A stretch of DNA of 19,110 nucleotides from contig JBAZHE010000024.1 of assembly GCA_041652555.1 (NCBI GenBank), positions 1 through 19,110 on the forward strand. The letters are read 5' to 3'. The translations under genes were made by a program, and so were the position numbers. The notes under the pieces were generated by a model that ran no database searches, had not been told where the DNA came from, and saw nothing but the letters and a program-made list of their open reading frames with translations. This document shows positions 1-4,959 of this stretch, piece after piece (position 1 is the stretch's first letter; each line of letters begins with the position of its first letter). The stretch comes from JBAZHE01 sp041652555 (GTDB lineage Bacteria > Patescibacteriota > Patescibacteriia > Patescibacteriales > WJLG01).

Positions 1-10
1 TTAGATTATA

Positions 11-39
11 CAAAAAACAGAGCTCTAAATGAGCTCCGT
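11..39 (-). terminator. Intrinsic terminator after the displaced tRNA-Asn 3' end
   Basis: On the minus strand two GAGCTC arms (31-36 and 20-25) flank a 5-nt loop, extend by a G-U, a C-G and an A-U pair, and are followed by six T. It directly follows the tRNA 3' fragment, so it is probably the original terminator of the tRNA-Asn gene before the insertion. Confidence 0.7.
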
Positions 40-45
40 CTCTCT

Positions 46-69
46 TGGCTCCCGGGGTCGGATTCGAAC
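46..69 (-). pseudogene. Displaced tRNA-Asn 3'-end fragment with encoded CCA
   Basis: Reading on the minus strand, this fragment holds the T-loop (TTCGAAT), the 3' side of the T-stem, the 3' acceptor strand CCCGGGA, discriminator G and an encoded CCA. Positions 48-69 are identical to 2013-2034 of the intact tRNA-Asn region. The 5' side of the T-stem is replaced by unrelated bases, so no complete tRNA can form. It is what a tRNA-targeting integration leaves behind: the original 3' end pushed about 2 kb away, still attached to its own terminator. The intact copy lacks the CCA. Confidence 0.8.
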
Positions 70-243
70 GGAAAACAGAGTTTTCAGAAACTCGCTTAAT
101 ACTAGCTAAATTTCTTTAATATAAGAAATTTTTTAATGGTTTTTAAGTTATCAGTTTTAATCCGAAATAATCACTTTTTATCACTTTTCAGTCACAATAG
201 CGTCACAATTTAATTTGACGTGGCAACGCTAGGGAAAGTGATA
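66..243. repeat. Long direct repeat, copy A (hybrid copy at the tRNA fragment)
   Basis: Three sections are visible. The left arm (about 66-146) has two inverted repeats, GAAAAC-AGA-GTTTTC at 71-85 and AAATTTCTT/AAGAAATTT at 108-131. The core (147-211) is identical in copies B and C. The right arm (212-243) contains an inverted GTGAT motif. In the core, RTC-type motifs start at 150, 160, 170, 180, 191 and 202, about one helical turn apart. The left arm matches only copy C and the right arm only copy B. The left end abuts the displaced tRNA fragment at its T-loop. It could be an attachment site of an integrative element; no protein is seen to act on it here. Confidence 0.85.
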
Positions 244-285
244 AAAAACACTCGCCAAATAATATTCAAAATAAATCTTTCTAGT

Positions 286-321
286 ATAAAAAACCCGTTG
301 TTACCTTTCGATAAAAACGGG
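286..321 (-). terminator. Intrinsic terminator of orf1
   Basis: On the minus strand CCCGTT (reported on plus as aacggg 316-321) pairs with AACGGG (plus cccgtt 294-299) across a 16-nt loop and is followed by a run of six T. A second hairpin (341-369, arms CGTTAGCT/AGCTAACG) spans the orf1 stop codon just upstream. Confidence 0.75.
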
Positions 322-346
322 CTGAAAAAATTGATAGTTTCGTTAG

Positions 347-658
347 CTAACTTATAAACTGAGCTAACGTAATAATGAACTGATCCCGGATGGAATAAAC
401 ACCATTTTCGCATTTGAGAAGGCCTTGCTCAACAAAGCCGTCCAAAACGTTTTTTTCTGAAATAGTCACGTTGTGCCTGCATTTTTGCCGATATTCTTCC
501 CATGTGAAAACAAGCCATTTGTTTTCATTCCACTTAGAGAGAAGAACGAGATTTCTGGCGACTACTTCTTTCTCAACCTTTTGAAAAGGACTGCCCCAGA
601 AGTGATCCTTAACATTGAAATCACTTGGTTTAACTGCTTCTACGGTAAACATTAACAT
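347..658 (-). CDS. Unrecognised 103-aa protein (cassette orf1)
   Basis: I do not recognise the family. The start is well defined: an ATG at 658 preceded by GGAGG six nucleotides upstream, itself downstream of a consensus promoter at 726-754. The second half (WLVFTWEEY, later VLDGFVEQGLLKCENGVYSI and a hydrophobic FIITLAQFI end) alternates helix-like and strand-like stretches in a way reminiscent of a small winged-helix domain, but this is only a pattern impression. No signal peptide or membrane segment is seen. It is the sole gene of its cassette, between repeats B and A, with its own terminator. Because its promoter overlaps a palindrome shared with the other cassette, a regulator role is conceivable but unproven. 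Confidence 0.7.
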   Translation of the reverse strand: MLMFTVEAVKPSDFNVKDHFWGSPFQKVEKEVVARNLVLLSKWNENKWLVFTWEEYRQKCRHNVTISEKNVLDGFVEQGLLKCENGVYSIRDQFIITLAQFIS

Positions 659-723
659 TCTTTACCTCCATTTGTTGGTTTTATTATTGTTTTCCCACAA
701 AGCTTGCAATATTTACAATAGAA

Positions 724-754
724 AAAGTATAGCACATAGCTATACTTTTGTCAA
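724..754 (-). promoter_or_regulatory. Promoter with overlapping 25-bp palindromic operator, upstream of orf1
   Basis: On the minus strand TTGACA (749-754) and TATACT (726-731) are separated by 17 nt. A perfect inverted repeat with 10-bp arms and a 5-nt centre (724-748; arms AAAGTATAGC/GCTATACTTT) fills the spacer and covers the -10, as expected for a repressor-controlled promoter. An equivalent, less perfect site lies at 1744-1768. Confidence 0.85.
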
Positions 755-762
755 TACTGACG

Positions 763-882
763 AGAAATTTTTTAACATTTTTTAGGTTATCAGTTTTAAT
801 CCGAAATAATCACTTTTTATCACTTTTCAGTCACAATAGCGTCACAATTTAATTTGACGTGGCAATATAGGGAAAAGTGATA
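763..882. repeat. Long direct repeat, copy B (between the two cassettes)
   Basis: Positions 786-865 are identical over 80 bp to 147-226 of copy A; 786-850 is the core common to all three copies. The RTC motifs start at 789, 799, 809, 819, 830 and 841. The left arm keeps only the AGAAATTTTTTAA part (763 onward) and lacks the tRNA-like end. On the right, GAAAAGTGATA (872-882) is an 11-bp inverted copy of TATCACTTTTC in the core. It separates the orf2 terminator from the orf1 promoter. Confidence 0.85.
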
Positions 883-889
883 ATTTGAG

Positions 890-946
890 TAAAAGAAAAC
901 CCACTAATACAGCAAATGAGTTTTCTCGTTTACGGTATCAGCGGGT
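890..946 (-). terminator. Intrinsic terminator overlapping the orf2 stop
   Basis: On the minus strand a 12-bp stem (arms at 935-946 and 899-910, two G-U pairs) is followed by TTTTCTTTT. The orf2 stop codon TGA (938-940) lies inside the upstream arm, so the gene and its terminator are fused tightly, as in a self-contained cassette. Confidence 0.7.
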
Positions 947-1312
947 CATTAAAGTTTCGTTATTTTTGTTCTTTTTTCGTCTTTTTTGTTTTTTTGCTTT
1001 TTCTTCCATTTTCACAATTGCGAGCTCGGCCGCCTCTTTCGTAAACTCTACTTTCTTTAAAACCTTTCTTATTATAAACATTTTCTGTTTGTCAGACAAA
1101 GTTTTTTCGTCTGTCCACGCGAATGTCGTCGTGTATCCATCATCATTAGATGTTTGAAAGATCCTTGCAATAAAAGTTTTTGCGTGTTCGACATCAAGAG
1201 AGTCAACATCTTCACCAAGCTGACTCCTGCTTTCCATTACATACGAAAGATGTTTTTCTGTTCTTTCTGCATATAACGCTCTTTCCTTTTGATGCTCTTT
1301 TCTCTTATTCAC
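938..1312 (-). CDS. Unrecognised 124-aa charged protein (cassette orf2)
   Basis: I do not recognise the family. The start is GTG at 1312, preceded by AAAGGAG at suitable distance. The protein is hydrophilic and soluble-looking. It has a charged helical N-terminus (KRKEHQKERALYAERTEK), a central part with SNDDGYTTTFAWTDEKTLSDKQ, a Lys/Glu-rich helix, and a strongly basic tail (KKQKRRKKNKNN) that could bind nucleic acid. No clear promoter lies in the 75 bp between it and the frameshifted orf3, so both are probably transcribed from the promoter at 1746-1774. The stop is TGA, which argues that TGA is not recoded in this organism. Confidence 0.65.
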   Translation of the reverse strand: MNKRKEHQKERALYAERTEKHLSYVMESRSQLGEDVDSLDVEHAKTFIARIFQTSNDDGYTTTFAWTDEKTLSDKQKMFIIRKVLKKVEFTKEAAELAIVKMEEKAKKQKRRKKNKNNETLMTR

Positions 1313-1387
1313 TAAACACTCCTTTTTTTACAAAAAAATTTTTGTTAGCCCTAGTTTACAATCGAGAAATATCTTCCCATTTATTCA

Positions 1388-1698
1388 TTAGCATGGTTTT
1401 TGGTACTTTTTCGTACGATCTTCAACTGAAATTATATTACTTATTAGAATTTCAGTTTTCCCTGCGAGGCTATCCGGATAATCAGTAAAAAATCCGATTA
1501 CAGTATCATTTTTTATTAACAGAGTGTTCATATTCAAAGGGATGATTTCTCGGGTAATTCCCCAAGGCTCCTTGTGAATAATTAAAATAATTTTCTGCTC
1601 ATCCCTTTTTCAAGCGAAAGCCGAACACCAGGAATTGTAGCGCCAGATTCTACCCATTTCTTCCAAAATCTTAATTCTTTGACTTTACTAACATTCAT
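1388..1698 (-). pseudogene. Frameshifted small gene (cassette orf3)
   Basis: The minus strand has AGGAGG, then ATG at 1698, and an open frame of 38 codons (MNVSKVKELRFWKKWVE..., stop at 1582-1584). At an A5G3 run (1602-1609) a single-base change would join it to a second open frame (DEQKIILIIHKEPWGITRE... to the stop at 1388-1390). The joined product would be about 103 aa. The strong ribosome site, shared promoter and good continuity of the second half suggest a once-intact gene broken by loss of one base, or a sequencing or assembly error in the homopolymer. The family is unknown to me. A programmed -1 shift is possible but the slippery site is not canonical. Confidence 0.6.
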
Positions 1699-1743
1699 TA
1701 TTTCCTCCTAAATACAGGTTGTTAAGTTACAAATTTATATAAA

Positions 1744-1774
1744 AAAGCATACTATATCGGCATACTTTTGTCAA
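1744..1774 (-). promoter_or_regulatory. Promoter with palindromic operator, upstream of orf3-orf2
   Basis: On the minus strand TTGACA (1769-1774) and TATGCT (1746-1751) are 17 nt apart. The 25-bp stretch 1744-1768 aligns with the operator at 724-748; 7 of 9 positions of its outer arms pair. Both promoters also share the AAAGTAT immediately after TTGACA, suggesting common control of the two cassettes. Confidence 0.8.
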
Positions 1775-1796
1775 TAGCTAATCGAGAAGTTAGCTT

Positions 1797-1943
1797 CAAA
1801 CGGAAAACATGATTTTCAGAAACTCGCTTAATACTAGCTAAATTTCTTTAATATAAGAAATTTTTTAATGGTTTTTAAGTTATCAGTTTTAATCCGAAAT
1901 AATCACTTTTTATCACTTTTCAGTCACAATAGCGTCACAATTT
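1797..1943. repeat. Long direct repeat, copy C (nearest the intact tRNA)
   Basis: Matches 65-211 of copy A with only three changes in the small hairpin loop (1810-1812) plus changes at the outer left edge. The core 1879-1943 is identical to copies A and B, with RTC motifs starting at 1882, 1892, 1902, 1912, 1923 and 1934. Its left edge reads TTCAAACGG where copy A reads TTCGAACGG, so copy C looks like a version of the site whose end imitates the tRNA T-loop. From 1944 to 1978 there is only AT-rich sequence before the tRNA terminator. Confidence 0.85.
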
Positions 1944-1978
1944 TATATAAACGTAATTTACACCGCCAATTTTTTAAC

Positions 1979-2006
1979 AAAAAACAGGCTAATATTAGCC
2001 TGTTTT
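1979..2006 (-). terminator. Intrinsic terminator of tRNA-Asn
   Basis: A 26-bp perfect palindrome (1981-2006, centre AATATT) is followed on the minus strand by six T. It differs from the terminator behind the displaced 3' fragment (11-39), as expected if the tRNA's original downstream region was replaced. Confidence 0.8.
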
Positions 2007-2013
2007 ATCTTAG

Positions 2014-2085
2014 CTCCCGGGGTCGGATTCGAACCGACGACCAACTCGTTAACAGCGAGCTGCGCTACCGCTGCGCTACCCGGGA
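2014..2085 (-). tRNA. tRNA-Asn (GTT), CCA not encoded
   Basis: Complete cloverleaf on the minus strand: acceptor TCCCGGG/CCCGGGA, D-stem GCGC/GCGC, anticodon stem GCTCG/CGAGT with loop CTGTTAA (anticodon GTT), T-stem GTCGG/CCGAC with TTCGAAT loop, discriminator G. The next bases are CTA, so CCA must be added enzymatically, although the displaced 3' fragment at 46-69 does encode it. Its first 21 nt overlap the end of the GIY-YIG reading frame. I see no convincing promoter directly upstream; transcription probably comes from the promoter at 2447-2474. Confidence 0.97.
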
Positions 2086-2337
2086 ATCAAACAACTTTTC
2101 AATAATACTTTTCTTTTCTAAAAATCCTTTTGGGCTTTTTAGATAATACTCTCTTTTACAAGCATCTAATTTTTCGCCATACTCTTCTGAATATACCATA
2201 ATAAATGGTGCTCGATACTTTGTTGATTTATTTTTACCACTATTATGATACTCCAACCTTTTTATTAAATCGGAGGTAAATCCAATATAAAAACGCTTGT
2301 CTCTTAAACTCTGTAAAATATACACGTAATACAGCAT
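2065..2337 (-). CDS. GIY-YIG family nuclease (UPF0213-like), C-terminus inside tRNA-Asn
   Basis: A 90-residue single GIY-YIG domain. Motifs: VYIL (residues 5-8), YIG (17-19), R27, HNSGK (31-35), and RE (62-63), where the Glu is the usual metal-binding residue. Free-standing proteins of this type are frequent in CPR genomes, often labelled UvrC-like; real substrates are mostly unknown and some act as homing-type nucleases. The last residues (DSRVAQR) and the TAG stop are encoded by the acceptor and D-arm of tRNA-Asn. Upstream lies a damaged copy of the tRNA 5' end. That arrangement suggests the gene inserted into, or moved with, the tRNA. No good Shine-Dalgarno is visible before ATG 2337. Confidence 0.88.
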   Translation of the reverse strand: MLYYVYILQSLRDKRFYIGFTSDLIKRLEYHNSGKNKSTKYRAPFIMVYSEEYGEKLDACKREYYLKSPKGFLEKKSIIEKLFDSRVAQR

Positions 2338-2350
2338 ACTCTTAAAATAG

Positions 2351-2395
2351 TGCTACCGCCCCCGAAGGGGCCCCTTTGGGGTGCGCTACCCGGGA
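2351..2395 (-). pseudogene. tRNA-Asn 5'-end remnant with hairpin insertion in the D-loop
   Basis: Minus strand: acceptor 5' strand TCCCGGG (2389-2395), then TAGCGCA as in intact tRNA-Asn, then a 22-nt insertion made of two mini-hairpins (CCCC-AAA-GGGG and CCCC-TTC-GGGG), then GCGGTAGC as in the intact D-arm. After that the homology stops and the GIY-YIG start follows. It is a broken second tRNA copy upstream of the nuclease gene. Confidence 0.75.
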
Positions 2396-2446
2396 ATAAC
2401 TATAAAAACCAAATTAAAACGGCCTGTTTAAGGGCGGTTTAATTAT

Positions 2447-2474
2447 ATTATATAGAAATTAGGATAATAGTCAA
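2447..2474 (-). promoter_or_regulatory. Probable promoter for the tRNA-Asn/GIY-YIG unit
   Basis: TTGACT (2469-2474), 16-nt spacer, TATAAT (2447-2452) on the minus strand. It sits 4 bp after the DUF2339 stop codon. Downstream, before the tRNA remnant, an imperfect hairpin (about 2413-2444) followed by TTTGGTTTTT may act as a terminator or attenuator. Confidence 0.65.
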
Positions 2475-2477
2475 GGC

Positions 2478-4556
2478 TTATAAAATCTCCTTTATTTTAT
2501 CTTTATACTTATTATACAAAAATGAAGAAGCCAAAAGAATTGCGCCTAAAACCATGAAAGAAATAGTGCGATAAATACTCTCTAATTTACTAGTATCATA
2601 CAAAAATACCTTAAAAATCGTTATAATCAACACCGCAATACCCTGATAACGTAATTCCCGTTTATTAAAGATAAACCCTAAAGCCACCGAAACCAAAGCT
2701 AAAATAGCCCAGCCAACGGAAATCCAATACCCGGAAAGTTCCAGCCAAAGCATAACAAACAACGCGCCAATTCCCAGCCAACTATAAATGATCGGCAAGC
2801 TTTTCCAGCCAGATGGCAATGATTCCTTTTGAGGTAATACTGCCACGTAGGCAAAATAAAAAATAGCTGCAGTTATCGCGTAGGCAATAAGTCGCCAGTC
2901 TTCGGACAGATGTTGAAACCAATCTAAATAAACCAAGTCGTAAAAAAACATTTTTAGGAAAATAACAACACCGAGCGTTAAGGCAACCGCCCTAAATTCA
3001 GAAAATCTTTTTATTAAAGAAAGGCCGACTACTCCAGCTAGAATAACCGACCAACAAATCGTCAATACCTGTGAATTTTCTCCATCTTCAAACAACGGCC
3101 AGACGGCCAATATCAACGTAGGAACAGACGCATAAAAATATGGCACAATTTTTTGAAAACTCGCTGTAAGTTTTTCTCGGTTTCTGGCTACCAAAAAATA
3201 GCCCAGATAGAAACAAGCCGCCGCCGCAAAAAAAGCCAAGGCGCGCGTACTGCCACTAAAATTTCCCCAAGAAAAAGAATCAAGCTGGGAATCAAAAAGC
3301 AAAACCTTCCAAGCAATAAAAAAACTCAAACAATAAAATAAATACTCCAAAGGACGATATTTTGTTTTAAGAAACGTAGCTAACATAACCACATTCAATA
3401 CTGACCAAGCGATTGTAATTAAACTTTTTTCAAAATACAACGGTATAGCGATAGCTAAAAAAGCTACGCCCAAATAAAAATAAACTTTGGAAATTTTTTC
3501 TCTATTAAAGAAAAAAGCCAAACCAAATATTCCCAAATGAAAAGCGGAGAGAAGTAAACAAAATAAAGCATCATAATCAGAATGAAAAGACCTAACCAGT
3601 TCCATGCCAGCGACAAAAAACAGAATAGAGTTAGCCAATCCGGAAATAATTATACGATTTTCCGATGTTGTTGACTTGTCTTTCATGGCAATCAGCGCTA
3701 TCTGAATTATGTAACACAAAAAATAAAAAATAAGGAAAAGCGCTCCAATGGAAAAATTATCATTACTCCCCCGCCAGAAAGCATAAACTATAAAAGTCCC
3801 AAAAATCGACGCTAGACCCAAAATTGACCATTTCTTATAAACAGCAACAGTTGTCATTGCTAAGGCTAAAAATAAATTATAAACAAGCATTAGATATCCA
3901 AAATCAGAGCTCAACAAACAGGTTGTTAAGCCAAGAACAATAGCCTCAGCCGCGACAATTTGCGAATTATCTTTTAACGAAAAACCGATCGTCGCCAAGG
4001 CGACAAGAAGTAATAAAACAATATCTACATTCTGCGAAATTCCAAGCACTTCTCGATACTCAATAAAATTATAAGCGGCATAAACTACGAAATAAAGCGC
4101 CGCCAAGCCACCACCAACCAAAACTTTCCCCCAACGGGCGTATTTTTCGCGCCGAGAGGCTATCTCTCCGCCAACTATTAAAAAAACGCTGGCAAAAAAG
4201 CCGAGCGTAATTCTGACAATCGGCCCTAAAAAGCCATTATCGCTTAAATATTTAACAAAAAAACCAATACCAAACACTATGGCAAAAATTCCAATAAAAG
4301 CAAACCACTTCTTACCAATCTTTTCCTCCAATCCGGTTTTATTTTCTTTTTCAACGATTCCGGTTTTATTTTCTTTTTCAACGATGACTTCCGCAACTTC
4401 TTTTTCAGACTCAATCAACACCTCCGGCTCAATATCCGTCTCCGACGAAAAAGCTTTTTTTTCTATACCGGAGGATAACGCCAACGAATCAATAATAATC
4501 TGATTCTGACGTTTGAGATCATCTATTTGTTCCTGCAATGATTCTAGAGTTGGCAT
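2478..4556 (-). CDS. DUF2339 family polytopic membrane protein
   Basis: 692 residues. A short N-terminal coiled coil (residues about 4-25) and an acidic linker with a duplicated EKENKTG segment precede a long run of hydrophobic helices from about residue 83 to the end. The GKKWFAFIGIFAIVFGIGFFVKYL and GFLGPIVRITLGF segments are typical of the start of DUF2339 membrane domains (split here: GIGFFVKYL, then NGFLGP). Function of the family is unknown. It is in the cytoplasmic membrane and is a monocistronic gene with its own promoter (4610-4639). There is no Shine-Dalgarno before the ATG. It ends KIKEIL just before the tRNA promoter. Confidence 0.85.
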   Translation of the reverse strand: MPTLESLQEQIDDLKRQNQIIIDSLALSSGIEKKAFSSETDIEPEVLIESEKEVAEVIVEKENKTGIVEKENKTGLEEKIGKKWFAFIGIFAIVFGIGFFVKYLSDNGFLGPIVRITLGFFASVFLIVGGEIASRREKYARWGKVLVGGGLAALYFVVYAAYNFIEYREVLGISQNVDIVLLLLVALATIGFSLKDNSQIVAAEAIVLGLTTCLLSSDFGYLMLVYNLFLALAMTTVAVYKKWSILGLASIFGTFIVYAFWRGSNDNFSIGALFLIFYFLCYIIQIALIAMKDKSTTSENRIIISGLANSILFFVAGMELVRSFHSDYDALFCLLLSAFHLGIFGLAFFFNREKISKVYFYLGVAFLAIAIPLYFEKSLITIAWSVLNVVMLATFLKTKYRPLEYLFYCLSFFIAWKVLLFDSQLDSFSWGNFSGSTRALAFFAAAACFYLGYFLVARNREKLTASFQKIVPYFYASVPTLILAVWPLFEDGENSQVLTICWSVILAGVVGLSLIKRFSEFRAVALTLGVVIFLKMFFYDLVYLDWFQHLSEDWRLIAYAITAAIFYFAYVAVLPQKESLPSGWKSLPIIYSWLGIGALFVMLWLELSGYWISVGWAILALVSVALGFIFNKRELRYQGIAVLIITIFKVFLYDTSKLESIYRTISFMVLGAILLASSFLYNKYKDKIKEIL
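4332..4385. repeat. In-frame 27-bp tandem duplication in the DUF2339 gene
   Basis: Two perfect copies of a 27-nt unit (4332-4358 and 4359-4385) encode the duplicated EKENKTG-containing nonapeptide in the linker before the membrane domain. Being nine codons long it keeps the frame. It probably arose by slippage. Confidence 0.9.
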
Positions 4557-4609
4557 ATGATTTTAAAAAAAATTAGTAATCTCTCAATTTCTTAATTTAA
4601 AAGCCGTTT

Positions 4610-4639
4610 ATTATATTAAAAAAGATAGGAAATAGTCAA
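4610..4639 (-). promoter_or_regulatory. Promoter of the DUF2339 gene
   Basis: TTGACT (4634-4639), 18-nt spacer, TATAAT (4610-4615) on the minus strand, giving a leader of about 45 nt. The rest of the 140-bp gap (4557-4697) is AT-rich with no other signal I can support. Confidence 0.75.
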
Positions 4640-4697
4640 AAGAAATTTTACTAATCTTTCAGAACTAAAATAGTAAAAAATGAAATTATAAGTTTTT

Positions 4698-4937
4698 TCA
4701 TAAAAACCAGTAATTTAAAAATCCGAAAAGTGTCACCACGGAAAATATCACCGAATTAATAAACATTCCAACCTGCCCTGCTTCTTTAAAGCTTTTCCAG
4801 GAAGAATAAATCCAAAAAGGCTGAGCGGTTAAAACCATTACGAGCGCCCATTGAGGAAATTTAAAAGCCAGAGCAATTTGCCCGGAAATAGTTAACACTG
4901 GAATTAAGATTTGCGTAAATAAGTTAAAAAGCTTCAT
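4698..4937 (-). CDS. Small membrane protein downstream of rpoD
   Basis: 79 residues from ATG 4937; an upstream TTG at 4958 would add MITPPFF but has no better ribosome site. Two to three hydrophobic helices are visible: FTQILIPVLTISGQIALAF, the FPQWALVMVLTAQPFWIY segment, and a C-terminal GMFINSVIFSVVTLFGFLNYW. The gene follows rpoD by about 20 bp and is probably cotranscribed with dnaG-rpoD. The motif GxFINSxxF...GxxNYW is conserved in small CPR membrane proteins as I remember them; a loose resemblance to a half PnuC transporter is not strong enough to name it. The stop is TGA. Confidence 0.75.
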   Translation of the reverse strand: MKLFNLFTQILIPVLTISGQIALAFKFPQWALVMVLTAQPFWIYSSWKSFKEAGQVGMFINSVIFSVVTLFGFLNYWFL

Positions 4938-4959
4938 AAAGAATGGTGGGGTTATCAAT

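Larger units (their letters stand above)
46..2013 (-). mobile_element. tRNA-Asn-associated cassette array without integrase
   Basis: The segment lies between intact tRNA-Asn and a displaced duplicate of its 3' end. Inside, read on the minus strand, the order is repeat C, promoter/operator, orf3 (frameshifted), orf2, terminator, repeat B, promoter/operator, orf1, terminator, repeat A. Each cargo unit is thus bounded by repeats and carries its own expression signals. tRNA 3' ends are well-known targets of tyrosine-recombinase elements. No integrase or transposase is encoded, so mobility would have to be supplied in trans or be lost. The repeats and the tRNA duplication are seen directly; that this is a mobile element is inference. 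Confidence 0.6.

Noticed and set aside
66..243. Repeats as integron attC sites
   Set aside because: Nested inverted repeats are present, but I cannot find the paired RYYYAAC/GTTRRRY core sites at the ends, and there is no IntI gene.
885..1488. Plus-strand frames opposite orf2 and orf3
   Set aside because: They oppose genes with good ribosome sites, and their Phe-rich translations reflect the AT-rich opposite strand.
1598..1612. Programmed -1 frameshift in orf3
   Set aside because: The site is GAA-AAA-GGG in frame, not a canonical X-XXY-YYZ slippery heptamer, and no clear downstream stem was found; a lost base is simpler. Not excluded.
66..1943. Three repeats as a CRISPR array
   Set aside because: Copies are 640 and about 1090 bp apart, with genes and promoters between them, and are 65-150 bp long; no spacer-repeat rhythm and no cas genes.
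1868..2146. Plus-strand reading frame of 92 codons across repeat C and the tRNA
   Set aside because: It reads through the repeat, a terminator and the antisense of tRNA-Asn, and has no ribosome site; a chance frame.
4937..4958. TTG start at 4958 for the small membrane protein
   Set aside because: It adds seven unconvincing residues without a better ribosome site; ATG 4937 gives the usual short form.
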